Assembly (NCBI GenBank): GCA_963778185.1
Contig: CAVZTF010000003.1
Coordinates: 1,302,001-1,366,000 of the forward strand
DNA length: 64,000 nucleotides
Direction: 5' to 3'
Origin: RPQJ01 sp963778185
GTDB lineage: Bacteria; Pseudomonadota; Gammaproteobacteria; Steroidobacterales; Steroidobacteraceae
A program made the position numbers and the translations under genes. Within the stretch, counting starts at the first letter, position 1, and every line of letters starts with the position of its first letter. Of the stretch, positions 8,009 through 16,916 are shown piece by piece. Below the pieces are notes generated by a model. The model was not told the origin of the DNA. It did no database searches and saw nothing but the letters and a program-made list of their open reading frames with translations.

Positions 8009-9808
8009 ATGGCCGATAGCCTCGACGGGATGCGGCTCAACCGCGCCCTCAAGGCGGGCATCGCGCGCCTGCTCTCGCGCCAGGAACACCTGAACAAGAT
8101 CAACGTGTTCCCGGTACCCGACGGCGACACCGGGACGAACCTCGCACTCACCATGCACGCGGTGCTCGGCTCGCTGCAGCGCTGGCCGGACAGCCACGCG
8201 GGCAAGACGCTCACGCGCGTGGCCGATGCGGCGCTCGACGGGGCGCGTGGAAACTCCGGCGCGATCCTGGCGCAGTTCTTCCTCGGCGTCGGCGACAAGC
8301 TAGGCCACCTCGGCCGACTGACCCCAGAGGACTTCGCGGACGCCGTCCACGACGGGGCCGACTACGCGCGCGACAGCCTGAGCGAGCCGCGCGAAGGCAC
8401 CATCCTCACCGTGCTGACCGATTTCGCGCGCGAGGTGCAGGCCGTGCGCCGCGAGGGCGTGCGGGACTTCCGTGCGCTGCTCAAACGCGGCGTGCGCGAG
8501 GCGCAGGCCTCGCTCGAGCGCACCCCGCTGCAGCTCGAGGTACTGCGCAAGGCCAACGTCGTGGATGCGGGCGCGCAGGGCTTCGTCGAGCTGATCGCGG
8601 GCATGACCGATTACATCGAGAGCGGTTCCGACGAGGACCCGCCGGTGCCGGAACATGCCGTGATCGATGCGAGCGGCGAGGAGACGGCGGGCGGCGAGCA
8701 GGACCTTGCACACCGGTATTGCACCGAATGCGTGGTCATGGGAGAGCGCGTGGACCGGCGCCACCTGCGGGAGCAGTTGTCGATGGTTGGCAGCAGCCTC
8801 GTCGTGGCGGGCCTGCAGAAGAAGGTGCGGGTGCACATTCACGTGAACGACCCCGCCGAGGTATTCCGCATCGCCGCGCGGTTCGGCAGCGTCTCGGCGG
8901 AGAAGTCCGACGACATGCAGCAGCAGCAGCGCTCCGCGCATGCCGCCGGCCGCAAGGTCACCATCGTCACGGATTCGGCCGCGGACATCCCCGAGGATGA
9001 AATGGACCGTCTCGGCATCAACATGGTCCCGGTGCGCGTCCATTTCGGCGAACGCAGCTACCTCGACAAGGTCGGCATCACGCCCGAGGAATTCTTCGCC
9101 GAGCTCGTGACCAACCCGCAGCACCCGAAGACCTCGCAACCGCCCCCCGGGGACTTCCGCCGGCAGTTCGAGTTCCTGGGGTCGCACTTCGAATCGGTGA
9201 TCTCGATCAACATCACCCGCCAGGCGAGCGGAACCTGCGGCGCGGCCGAGACCGCCGCGGGGCGGACCACCACCCACGGCAAGGTGACGGTGATCGACAG
9301 CATGAACGCCTCGGTCGGACAGGGCCTCATCGCGATGTACGCGGCCGAGTGCGCGCAGGCCGGCTACCCGGCGCAACGCGTTATCGCGGCGACCCGCGCG
9401 ATCCTGCCCAGGACACGCACCTTCGGGCTCGTGGGCTCGCTCGAGTACGCGGTACGAGGCGGCCGCGTGCGGCGCTGGGTCAAGAACCTGGCCGATGCGC
9501 TGCAGCTGATGCCGGTCCTCCACGCCGACCGCAAGGGGCGCGTGACGGCGGGCGGAGTGTTGTTCGGGCGCCGCGCGCTCAAGGAGAAATTCGCGCGACT
9601 CGTGCGACGTCGCATGCGCGACGATCGCACGTACCGCGTGCTCGTCGGCCATGCGAACTGCGAAGCCGACGGCCACCGGCTGCTCGAGCAGCTCGGAGGC
9701 GCCAACGTCGTCTACGGGCGCGTGCTGCCGCTCGGCAGCGCGCTCGGTGTGCACGGCGGCCCGGGAATGCTGGTGGTCTCGCTGCAGGAGTACGAGCCGC
9801 CCCGCTGA
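8009..9808 (+). CDS. DhaL-DegV fusion, FakA/FakB-like fatty acid kinase
   Basis: A 599-residue fusion. Residues 1-200 form a DhaL/Dak2 ATP-binding domain with the Mg-binding signature NVFPVPDGDTGTNL and DGARGNSGAIL. Residues about 225-310 match the middle domain of FakA (HRYCTECVVMG, VRVHIHVNDPAEV). Residues about 320-599 form a DegV domain (TIVTDSAADIP, then ITRQASGT and a C-terminal GPGM loop), the fold of the fatty-acid binding protein FakB. In Firmicutes the kinase and the lipid-binding subunit are separate, and FakA phosphorylates the FakB-bound fatty acid. Here both lie on one chain and the usual FakA C-terminal domain is absent. Start chosen at ATG 8009; GTG 7991 is possible. Substrate is inferred, not shown. 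Confidence 0.85.
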   Translation: MADSLDGMRLNRALKAGIARLLSRQEHLNKINVFPVPDGDTGTNLALTMHAVLGSLQRWPDSHAGKTLTRVADAALDGARGNSGAILAQFFLGVGDKLGHLGRLTPEDFADAVHDGADYARDSLSEPREGTILTVLTDFAREVQAVRREGVRDFRALLKRGVREAQASLERTPLQLEVLRKANVVDAGAQGFVELIAGMTDYIESGSDEDPPVPEHAVIDASGEETAGGEQDLAHRYCTECVVMGERVDRRHLREQLSMVGSSLVVAGLQKKVRVHIHVNDPAEVFRIAARFGSVSAEKSDDMQQQQRSAHAAGRKVTIVTDSAADIPEDEMDRLGINMVPVRVHFGERSYLDKVGITPEEFFAELVTNPQHPKTSQPPPGDFRRQFEFLGSHFESVISINITRQASGTCGAAETAAGRTTTHGKVTVIDSMNASVGQGLIAMYAAECAQAGYPAQRVIAATRAILPRTRTFGLVGSLEYAVRGGRVRRWVKNLADALQLMPVLHADRKGRVTAGGVLFGRRALKEKFARLVRRRMRDDRTYRVLVGHANCEADGHRLLEQLGGANVVYGRVLPLGSALGVHGGPGMLVVSLQEYEPPR

Positions 9809-9827
9809 CGGCCGCGCCGCCGGCCGC

Positions 9828-10211
9828 CTACTCGAGCGGCCGGGCGTTCGCCTTCCACGCGGCGATGTCACCCTCGAGGTGACTGAGCCGCGTGTAGCCG
9901 TTGTCCGCCAGGGTCTTCGCCGCGATGCCAGCCCGCCGCCCGGACTGGCAGTACACGACGACGTCCTTGTCCTTCGGCACGTCCTCCAGCCGCTCGGCCA
10001 GGCGGTCGAACGGGATGTTGATCGCGCCGGGAACGTGCCCCGAGGCAAATTCCTCGTGCGTGCGGACGTCGAGCACCAGCAGTTCCGGGTCGGCCTTCTG
10101 CTGGCGCTCGACCAGCGCCTCCTGCGAGACCGGCGCGACGGCAGGCTCGCCTGCGAAGGCCACGGTGGCCACGAGGACAGCAGTCAGTGACGAGGTGATA
10201 CGACGGATCAT
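9828..10211 (-). CDS. Exported rhodanese-like protein
   Basis: A 127-residue single-domain rhodanese with an N-terminal signal peptide (ITSSLTAVLVATVAFAGE). The rhodanese fold is recognised from LLVLDVRTHEEFASGHVPGA and the active-site loop VVYCQSGRRA, whose Cys would carry the persulfide. Exported rhodaneses of this size are usually assigned to periplasmic sulfur transfer or phage-shock related roles; the substrate is unknown. The gene follows the dodecin gene by 16 bases on the same strand and may share its transcript. Confidence 0.88.
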   Translation of the reverse strand: MIRRITSSLTAVLVATVAFAGEPAVAPVSQEALVERQQKADPELLVLDVRTHEEFASGHVPGAINIPFDRLAERLEDVPKDKDVVVYCQSGRRAGIAAKTLADNGYTRLSHLEGDIAAWKANARPLE

Positions 10212-10227
10212 CGTGGAGCGTCCCGCG

Positions 10228-10437
10228 TCACTTGCCGTCGTCGAGCACGAAGGTGAGCTTCAGGCGGACCTTGTACTCGCTCACCTTGCCGGCCTTCACG
10301 ACGACTTCCTGGTCGGCGACCCAGGCGCCGGTGATGCCGTGGATGGTCTTGCTGGCACGCTTGATGCCGTTCTCGACGGCGTCGTCGAAGCTCTTCCTGG
10401 AGGTCGAGGTGATCTCGCTGATCTTCGCTACGGTCAT
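10228..10437 (-). CDS. Dodecin flavin-binding protein
   Basis: A 69-residue dodecin, a small cytoplasmic protein that assembles as a dodecamer and stores or buffers flavins. The sequence begins MTVAKISEITSTSRKSFDDA and has the family's central motif (ASKTIHGITGAWV, with the Trp that stacks on the flavin) and the closing strand KVRLKLTFVLDD. An AAGGAG site precedes the ATG by about seven bases. It lies between the lipocalin and rhodanese genes, all on the minus strand with gaps of 53 and 16 bases. Confidence 0.93.
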   Translation of the reverse strand: MTVAKISEITSTSRKSFDDAVENGIKRASKTIHGITGAWVADQEVVVKAGKVSEYKVRLKLTFVLDDGK

Positions 10438-10490
10438 GCTGCTGCTCCTTATCTGGTCGGCTCCTGCCACGGATCGGTGCGCCCCCGGGC

Positions 10491-11015
10491 TCACCAGCGC
10501 TGGGGCACCTTGCGTAGTCTGCTCGCATCGTAGCCGAGGTCGGCAACCATTTTCGCGAGCCGCTCGTACCGGGCCTCGGGCAGGATCGGCGTACGCGACA
10601 TGATCCACACGTAGTCGCGCCGGCTGCGGGCGACGATGGTCTCGGTGTAGTCCGCGTCCACGTGGGCGATCAGGTACTCGGCCTTGATCGGCCAGACGAA
10701 CTGCATGCCCCAGACGGCATTCGTGGCCGGGTCCCTCACGAAGCCGCGTGGCCGCATGATTTTCTGCGGCCCGTCGAAGGCGTCCTCGTGGAACGTGAAC
10801 GTCGTGGCGATCGTGCCGTCGGCGTCCAGGCGGTAGGACTCGATGGCGTTGTGCGCGCCCTGCTCCATCGGCGTCGGGATGTTGGCGATGACGTACCAGT
10901 CCCCCATGAAGCGCTCGAGGTCGACGCTCGGTGCGATCGGAAACGGAGGGGTGGACGAGCAGGCGGACAGCACCGCGCTCAACGCGAGCACGACCAGGGA
11001 ACGGCCGGTGGGCAT
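10491..11015 (-). CDS. blc: Outer-membrane lipocalin Blc-like lipoprotein
   Basis: A bacterial lipocalin of about 174 residues, thought to bind lysophospholipid or fatty acid at the outer membrane. The N terminus has a lipobox (SAVLSACSS). The lipocalin signature FMGDWYVIANIPTPME is followed by the barrel strands and the closing ILPEARYERL-like segment typical of Blc. Two consecutive ATGs (11018 and 11015) follow GGAGG; the second has better spacing, the first is possible. It is divergent from the LysR gene across about 160 bases. Confidence 0.9.
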   Translation of the reverse strand: MPTGRSLVVLALSAVLSACSSTPPFPIAPSVDLERFMGDWYVIANIPTPMEQGAHNAIESYRLDADGTIATTFTFHEDAFDGPQKIMRPRGFVRDPATNAVWGMQFVWPIKAEYLIAHVDADYTETIVARSRRDYVWIMSRTPILPEARYERLAKMVADLGYDASRLRKVPQRW

Positions 11016-11141
11016 CATGATTCCTCCGTTTGGACGCATGCTTTCGCGAGCCCGGGCCGGGCGGTTTCAACGGCGACTCGTTTCTTCAGATTCCCTCGAT
11101 AGACTCCCTGGGAATGCCTTGCGGATAGAGCTTCGTATCCG

Positions 11142-11156
11142 TATTGTTAACCAATA
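11142..11156. promoter_or_regulatory. Candidate LysR-type operator
   Basis: TATTG-N5-CAATA, a perfect 5-bp inverted repeat with an AT-rich centre, lies 20 bases before the ATG of the LysR gene in the gap shared with blc. Size and place fit an autoregulatory LysR box, but sequence alone does not prove binding. Confidence 0.4.
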
Positions 11157-11175
11157 GTTCACTCGGAAGAACCGC

Positions 11176-12099
11176 ATGGCCGTCGACAACGAACGACTCC
11201 CGCTGAACGCCTTGCGAGTGTTCGAGGCCGTGGCCACGCACTTGAGTTTCACGGCCGCCGCCAGGGAACTCGGCGTCACGACGGCGGCGGTGAGCGCCCA
11301 GGTCAAGTCGCTGGAGGCCGACATCGGCGTGCCGCTCTTCCGGCGGCACACACGTGCCGTTGCGCTGACCCAGGAAGGCGCCGAGCTTCTGCCAGGCGTG
11401 CGACGCGGGCTCGACGAGCTGCGCCGGGCGGTGGACCGCATCCGGCGCGAGCGCGTCGGCGGCTTGTTGAGCCTGAGTGTCCCGAACGAGTTCCTGCAGC
11501 GCTGGCTGCTGCCGCGGCTCGGTGAGTTCACGCGCCAGCATCCGGAGATCGATGTCCGCTTCGGGCCGGCGCGCGCCGCGCTCGACTTCAGCCGGGACGA
11601 CTTCCACGCCGCAATCGTGTACGGGTCCGGACAGTGGCCGGGCCACAAGTCCGAGCGTCTGCTCGACGAGTGGGTCTTCCCGGTGTGCAGCCCGGCGCTG
11701 CTCGCCAAGCTCGGGCCGATCGAGACGCTGAACGATTTCGCCCGCTATCCGTTGGTCCACAGCCGCGCCGAGCCCTGGCCGGACTGGCTGCGCCGGGTCG
11801 GCGGCGACACCACCCGCGCCGACATAGCGCCCGTGACCGAGGACTCCGCCGCGACACTGGCGGCCGTGGAACAGGGCAAGGGCGTCGCTCTCGCCCGCTG
11901 GTCCCTGGTGGCGGCGGACCTTGCCGCGGGGCGGCTGGCGCGCCCCATGCTGCCGAGCGTGCAGCAGCGCAGTGCCTGGTACCTCGTCGCGCCGCCGGAG
12001 AACTTCTCGCTGCCGAAGGTCGTGCGTTTCCGCGGCTGGCTGCTCGAGTGCTGCCACGAGTTCGCGCCTCCCACGGGCGAAACGCTCGCCGCGGACTGA
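11176..12099 (+). CDS. LysR-family transcriptional regulator (GcvA-like)
   Basis: A 307-residue LysR regulator. The N-terminal winged helix (LNALRVFEAVATHLSFTAAA ... VTTAAVSAQVKSLE ... PLFRRHTRAVALT) closely follows the GcvA/AmpR subgroup pattern. The C-terminal effector domain begins around residue 92 (LLSLSVPNEF). It is divergent from blc and ends five bases before the convergent EEP gene. The target is not evident; blc or an unlinked gene is possible. Confidence 0.9.
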   Translation: MAVDNERLPLNALRVFEAVATHLSFTAAARELGVTTAAVSAQVKSLEADIGVPLFRRHTRAVALTQEGAELLPGVRRGLDELRRAVDRIRRERVGGLLSLSVPNEFLQRWLLPRLGEFTRQHPEIDVRFGPARAALDFSRDDFHAAIVYGSGQWPGHKSERLLDEWVFPVCSPALLAKLGPIETLNDFARYPLVHSRAEPWPDWLRRVGGDTTRADIAPVTEDSAATLAAVEQGKGVALARWSLVAADLAAGRLARPMLPSVQQRSAWYLVAPPENFSLPKVVRFRGWLLECCHEFAPPTGETLAAD

Positions 12100-12103
12100 A
12101 AGC

Positions 12104-13060
12104 TCAGGGCGCCCGGCCCGTCGCCGGCAGCCTGAGCCGCGCAATCACCGGCCGGTGGTCCGATCCGATCGACGTCCCGACCTCGACTCGCTCCACGCAG
12201 ACGCCTGCGGAGACGAGTACGTGGTCGATGCGGAGCGCCAGCGGCCAGAAGCCGGCCTGCCAGGTGGGCTGCCATCGGTAGCCATTGACTGCGTCGTGCA
12301 GCCCCGCCTCGCGGGTGAAGCGCGCGAAAGCCGGTGAGTACGCCGTGAGATTGAGGTCACCGAGTACGATCCTGGCATCCGGCTCGCCGCGGACCCGTTT
12401 CGCTGCCCCGCGCAGGGATTCGTCGCGGGCCCGCGCGAGCCGCGGCAGGACCGGCCAGTGCGTGTGCAGGCCCACGAACGTCAGGTCCTCGCCGCCGATC
12501 TGGAGCCGGCCGACGAGCGAAGGCAGGCCATCGCCCGCGAAATCCACCCGCTCCGTCGAAGCCAGCGGCCATTTGCTGAGGACGCCGATGCCATAGGGGT
12601 CCTCTCGCACGAGCAGTTCCCTGTGCGGGTAGGCGGCGAGGCGCGTCAGCTCCTCCGCCCAGGCGGCGGTGAGCTCCTGCACCACGACGAGGTCGGCCGG
12701 ATGCGACTCGAGCCAGTCCAGGAACAGCCGACGGTCCGCGTTGCGGTAACGGACGTTGGCGGTGACGACCGTGAGCGCCGGACCGTTGCATTGCGCGACT
12801 GAATCGTCAGCCAGCGCATTGCGTACCACCGGCAGCGCGTGGAAGAGCGCGAGGGCCGCGGCGACCGCCGCGTAGCCGGGGCGCCCCATCCAGAGCAGGA
12901 GTGGCACGAGCAGCAGGGCCGCCGCGGCGTACTGGGCGCGAAAGTGCGTAAAGAGCTCGAAGGGCCATCCGAGCGGCGCGAGCAGCGCCAGCCCCGTCGC
13001 CGCCGCGAGCAGGAGCAGCAGCAGGGGCACCGGGTTCAGCGATTGGGCGGTATTCGACAA
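12104..13060 (-). CDS. Membrane-anchored endonuclease/exonuclease/phosphatase-family protein
   Basis: A protein of about 318 residues with three N-terminal hydrophobic spans (PLLLLLLAAATGLALL, YAAAALLLVPLLLWM, YAAVAAALALFHAL) followed by an EEP-fold domain. EEP landmarks are TVVTANVRYRN, the metal-binding Glu of LVVVQELTA, GLHTHWPV, ILGDLNLTAYS and the final SDHRPVIARL. EEP proteins include DNases, phosphatases and sphingomyelinases; this membrane-tethered type is usually uncharacterised. The start is uncertain: TTG 13060 lies 44 bases after the permease stop, and GTG 13033 or 13117 are alternatives. It is the last gene of a minus-strand run. Confidence 0.8.
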   Translation of the reverse strand: MSNTAQSLNPVPLLLLLLAAATGLALLAPLGWPFELFTHFRAQYAAAALLLVPLLLWMGRPGYAAVAAALALFHALPVVRNALADDSVAQCNGPALTVVTANVRYRNADRRLFLDWLESHPADLVVVQELTAAWAEELTRLAAYPHRELLVREDPYGIGVLSKWPLASTERVDFAGDGLPSLVGRLQIGGEDLTFVGLHTHWPVLPRLARARDESLRGAAKRVRGEPDARIVLGDLNLTAYSPAFARFTREAGLHDAVNGYRWQPTWQAGFWPLALRIDHVLVSAGVCVERVEVGTSIGSDHRPVIARLRLPATGRAP

Positions 13061-13104
13061 GGCACCAGCAGGATACCTTTCGAACGCCCGGCCCGGCAGC
13101 TCCG

Positions 13105-14415
13105 TCAGATCGAGAACAGCACCAGGGCAAGCGCGACGCCGAGCAGCGGTACGACGGCGGTCAGGCAGAAGAGCGGCCAGTAGGCGGAGCGGTGGGTCTC
13201 CCGGCACACGCCACGGATGGTCGTGACGACGTAGCCGTTGTGCGGCAGCGAGTCGAGGCCGCCCGAGGCGATGGCGACCACCCGGTGCAGCGCCTGGGCA
13301 TCCACGCCCAGTCCCAGGTAGTGCGGCGCGAGAATCGGCAGGGCGATGGCCTGGCCACCCGACGCGGAGCCCGTCAGGCCCGCGATCAGCGTTACCGCGA
13401 CGGCTGCACTGATGAGCGGATCGCCGGGCAGCGATGTCAGGCCGTCCACCGCCGCGGCGAAGGCCGGCGAAAGCTTGGCGACGGCGCCAAATCCCACCAC
13501 CGCCGCCGTATTCGCAATGGCGATCAGCGCGCCGAGCGCGCCGTTGGTGACCGCGTGCGACAGGTTTACGAAGTATTTGCGGTTGACCACGAGCACCGCC
13601 AGCACTCCGGCGAGCAACGCGACGATCAGCGCCGACTGCTTGAGCGTGTCGTGCAGCGCGAACGCGACGCCGAGCACCGCGAGGAGCGGGATCAGGCCGC
13701 TGGCGGGATGCGGCAGGGCGCTGGTCTTGGGCTGCGGGTCACTTTCACGGGTGTCGTAGCGCTCGCCGGACGCGAGCGCGCGGTTCACCATCCACTTGAG
13801 CCATGCGAAGCCCAGTACGGCCATGAATATCGCGACGACGAGGCTCACCTGCCACGCGGCGTAGGGCGTCGTGCCGAGGTATTCCATCGGGATCCAGTTC
13901 TGGATCTCGGGCGAGCCCGCCGAGGTCATGGTGAAAGTCACTGAACCGAAGGCGATCGTCGCCGGAATGTACCGTCGCGGCAATCCGGCTTCGCGGAACA
14001 GCGCCAGCGCGAGCGGGAACACGGAAAACGCCACCACGAACAGGCTCACGCCGCCGTAGGTGAGCAGCGCGCAGGCGCCCACGATTGCGAGCAGCGCGTG
14101 GCGCGCGCCGAAGCGCCGCACCACCCACTGCGCGACGGCGTCCGCCGCGCCGCTGTCTTCCATCACCTTGCCGAACACCGACCCGAGCAGGAACACGAGG
14201 AACCACGACGCGATGAATCCCGTGAAGCCGCTCATGTAGCCGGCCGTGAAGCTCGCCGCGCCCTCGGCCGCGGTCTGCGGGAACAGTGGCAGCCCGAACG
14301 AAAGCGCGAGCAGCAGCGCGCAGGCGGGCGCCGCGATCAGCAGCTCCACGCCGCGCATCGTCAGCACGATGAGGAGTGCGAGCGCACCGAGGAGACCGAT
14401 CCATTCGACGGTCAT
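13105..14415 (-). CDS. GntP-family permease
   Basis: A 436-residue integral membrane protein with about 12 hydrophobic segments. The pattern matches GntP-type transporters, whose members carry gluconate, 3-hydroxybutyrate and related hydroxy-acids with protons. Visible family features are GGVSLFVVAFSVFPLA, the polar loop TMTSAGSPEIQN and the C-terminal SGGLDSLPHNGYVV. The ATG overlaps the stop of the hydrolase gene (ATGA), so the two are translationally coupled. With the SDR and PHB-depolymerase genes 6 kb away, 3-hydroxybutyrate or another hydroxy-acid is a reasonable but unproven substrate. Confidence 0.85.
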   Translation of the reverse strand: MTVEWIGLLGALALLIVLTMRGVELLIAAPACALLLALSFGLPLFPQTAAEGAASFTAGYMSGFTGFIASWFLVFLLGSVFGKVMEDSGAADAVAQWVVRRFGARHALLAIVGACALLTYGGVSLFVVAFSVFPLALALFREAGLPRRYIPATIAFGSVTFTMTSAGSPEIQNWIPMEYLGTTPYAAWQVSLVVAIFMAVLGFAWLKWMVNRALASGERYDTRESDPQPKTSALPHPASGLIPLLAVLGVAFALHDTLKQSALIVALLAGVLAVLVVNRKYFVNLSHAVTNGALGALIAIANTAAVVGFGAVAKLSPAFAAAVDGLTSLPGDPLISAAVAVTLIAGLTGSASGGQAIALPILAPHYLGLGVDAQALHRVVAIASGGLDSLPHNGYVVTTIRGVCRETHRSAYWPLFCLTAVVPLLGVALALVLFSI

Positions 14416-15275
14416 GGGACCCTCGCGAGGAAGGCGTCGATGGCGGCGATGCACTCGGGCTCGTCGAGCAGCGGTGGGTGGCCACGCCTGGGTACCGTGA
14501 GTCGCTCCAGGTCCGGCTTCCCGGCGGCCATGCGATCAAACGTCTGCTCCGACAGCACGTCGGAGACCTCGCCGCGGATGGCGAGCGTCGGGATCGGCCT
14601 GAGTGCGGAGTATAACGGCCACAAGTCGGGCGCCGCAGTCGCGGGGGCCACGCGGACGGCCTCGCCGATCTTCGGATCCATGTCGAGGCGCGGCACGCCA
14701 TCGACCTCCGAATAGCTGCGGCGCGCGAACGCGAGCCAGTCGTCGTCACCAAGACCGGGGAGCGCGAGCCCGTACGTGGCACGCGCCTGAGCGGCCGCCT
14801 CTGCCCAGCTCGTCACCGGCGTGTGCCGGCCGACGTACGCGGCGATCCGCTGCAGGCCTTGCGGGGCAACCTCCGGCCCGACATCGTTGAGGATGACCCC
14901 GGCCACCGCCCCCGGCGTTGTCGCCGAGATCAGCATCGAGAGGATGCCGCCGAGCGACGTGCCGAGCAGCACGAGGCGCGCGACGCCCGCGTCGGCCAGC
15001 AGTCGCGCGAGGTCCGCAACGTAGGTGGCCGGATGGTAGTTCTGCCAGTTGGGGTCGTGCTGCGACCGACCGCGGCCACGCAGGTCTGCGCAGAGCACCC
15101 GCCGACCGCGTGCGATCCACGGCGCAACGACCTCGAAGTCCCGCGAGTTGCGCGTCAGCCCCGGCAGGCAGAGTACCGGCAGGCGCGTCGATCCAGGGGA
15201 CGCGTAGTCGCGATAGTACAGGCGCAGCCCGTCGGCCGAGGTGAAGTAGCGGTCCTGCCAGGTCGCGCCGGTCAC
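14412..15275 (-). CDS. Alpha/beta hydrolase
   Basis: A 287-residue cytoplasmic alpha/beta hydrolase. The nucleophile elbow is LLGTSLGG, the oxyanion/HG region is PVLCLPGLTRNSRDF, and the catalytic His is in RRGHPPLLDEPE. The acid is probably the Asp in the GEVSDVLSEQT strand end. The sequence resembles 3-oxoadipate enol-lactonase or esterase-like proteins, but the substrate is open. It sits between the acyl-CoA ligase (21-base gap) and the GntP permease (4-base overlap), suggesting one operon for a hydroxy-acid or ester. Confidence 0.85.
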   Translation of the reverse strand: MTGATWQDRYFTSADGLRLYYRDYASPGSTRLPVLCLPGLTRNSRDFEVVAPWIARGRRVLCADLRGRGRSQHDPNWQNYHPATYVADLARLLADAGVARLVLLGTSLGGILSMLISATTPGAVAGVILNDVGPEVAPQGLQRIAAYVGRHTPVTSWAEAAAQARATYGLALPGLGDDDWLAFARRSYSEVDGVPRLDMDPKIGEAVRVAPATAAPDLWPLYSALRPIPTLAIRGEVSDVLSEQTFDRMAAGKPDLERLTVPRRGHPPLLDEPECIAAIDAFLARVP

Positions 15276-15296
15276 GATGAATGCTCTCCTCGCCGG

Positions 15297-16847
15297 TCAG
15301 GCGCTGCCGAAATCGGCGCGCAGCTCGCGCTTCAGGATCTTGCCATTCGCATTGCGCGGCAGCGAGTCGCGCAACGCGACGCGGCTGATGCGCTGCTGCC
15401 TGCCGACGCGCTCGTTGGTCCACGCCACGAGCGCCTCGGCCGCGACCTGCGCGCCCGCGCGGAGCACCACGACGGCCACGGGCGTCTCGCCCCAGCGATC
15501 GCTGGCCACACCGATGACGGCGACTTCGGCGACGTCCGGATGGCCGAGCATCACCGACTCGATGTCGCCCGGGAAGACGTTCTGCCCCCCCGACAGGATC
15601 ATGTCCTTCTTGCGGTCCACGATGTAGAGGAAGCCGTCCTCGTCGAGGCGCCCGATGTCGCCGGTGCGCAGCCAGCGACGGCCTCGCTCATCGACCAGCG
15701 TGGCTTCGTGCGAGGCGTCCGGTCGGTTGTAGTAGCCGGGCATCGTGATGCGGCCGCGAGCGACGATCTCGCCGCAGTCCCCGCGCGGGACCTCGCGGCC
15801 GTCGGCGTCCACGAGGCGGATGTCGGTGCCTAACAGCGGCTTGCCGACGGACGACCAACGGCCGTCGGCGTCCTCGGGATCGAGCGTCGTGACGACGCCC
15901 TCGGTCAGTCCGTACAGCTCGATGACGCCGCACGGGAAGCGCCGGAAGATCTCCTGCTTGAGCGCGGCATGCAGCGGCGAGCCGCAGCTCATCATCGCCT
16001 GCATCGAGCTTACGTCACAGTCCACCGCACGCATGCGCTCGATGACCCGCTGGAACTGGACGGGCACCATCGCGGTGTGCGTGATTCGCTCCTGCTGCAC
16101 CGCCTCGAGAAAGCCCGCGTCATCGAAGCGCTGCTGCACGACCAGGGTGCCGCCAGCGAGCAGGGTGCACAGCATCGCCACCCAGGAGATGTTCGAGTAC
16201 AGGCCAATCGTCACCAGCGTCCGGGCCCCTCCGTGGTAGCGCAGCGCGACGGCCAGGTCATAGGCCCAGTCGCGTCGTCCGCGGTGCGTGTGCGCGATGC
16301 CCTTGGGCACTCCGGTCGTTCCGGAGCTGTAGATGATGTTGAGAAGATCGTCGTCCGCGATCGCGACGGCGGGATCCGCCGCTTCGTGGCCCGCCAGGAA
16401 GTCGTCCCAGGCGATCCAGCCGGGCATCGCCTCGCCTGCGAGAACGAACAGTCCGACGTCCCCTGCCAGCTGTCCGCGCAGGCCGTCGATCCGTGCGCGC
16501 TGGTCGGGCGTCGCGACGACGGCATGCGCACCGGCGTCCTGAACCATGCGCAGCACGGCGTCGTCGCTCACCGACAGGTTGATCGGCACGGATACGGCGC
16601 CGGCGTTCATCACCCCGAACAGGGCGTGGACCATCGGCAAGCCGTTGCTCATCAGGACGACGACTCGGTCGCCCCGCACGATGCCGTGGCCGAGCATCGC
16701 GTTGGCGAAGCGATTCAAGTTGCGGGAGAGCCCCGTCCACGATTCCCGCGCATCGCCACAGATCAGCGCATCGCGTCCGCCGCGCCAGCGGCCGTGCAGC
16801 TTCAGGATCTCCGGCAACAGGGGCGCCGGCGCGTCGAACTCGCTCAT
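15297..16847 (-). CDS. AMP-dependent acyl-CoA synthetase
   Basis: A 516-residue adenylate-forming ligase that would activate a carboxylic acid to its CoA thioester. Motifs: the ATP loop IIYSSGTTGVPKG, IELYGLTEG, the hinge region WLRTGDIGRLDEDGFLY followed by DRKKDMILSGG, and the catalytic Lys of NANGKILKREL. The class is fatty- or aryl-acyl-CoA ligase; chain length cannot be read. Upstream in the same run is the TonB-dependent receptor gene (69-base gap) and downstream the hydrolase and permease, consistent with a catabolic operon. Confidence 0.9.
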   Translation of the reverse strand: MSEFDAPAPLLPEILKLHGRWRGGRDALICGDARESWTGLSRNLNRFANAMLGHGIVRGDRVVVLMSNGLPMVHALFGVMNAGAVSVPINLSVSDDAVLRMVQDAGAHAVVATPDQRARIDGLRGQLAGDVGLFVLAGEAMPGWIAWDDFLAGHEAADPAVAIADDDLLNIIYSSGTTGVPKGIAHTHRGRRDWAYDLAVALRYHGGARTLVTIGLYSNISWVAMLCTLLAGGTLVVQQRFDDAGFLEAVQQERITHTAMVPVQFQRVIERMRAVDCDVSSMQAMMSCGSPLHAALKQEIFRRFPCGVIELYGLTEGVVTTLDPEDADGRWSSVGKPLLGTDIRLVDADGREVPRGDCGEIVARGRITMPGYYNRPDASHEATLVDERGRRWLRTGDIGRLDEDGFLYIVDRKKDMILSGGQNVFPGDIESVMLGHPDVAEVAVIGVASDRWGETPVAVVVLRAGAQVAAEALVAWTNERVGRQQRISRVALRDSLPRNANGKILKRELRADFGSA

Positions 16848-16916
16848 GTTCCGCGACCTCGATGCCGCGCGCCGGTCGGGCCACGCCCGAGGGCGGGCCC
16901 GGCCGGCGGGGCGGGT

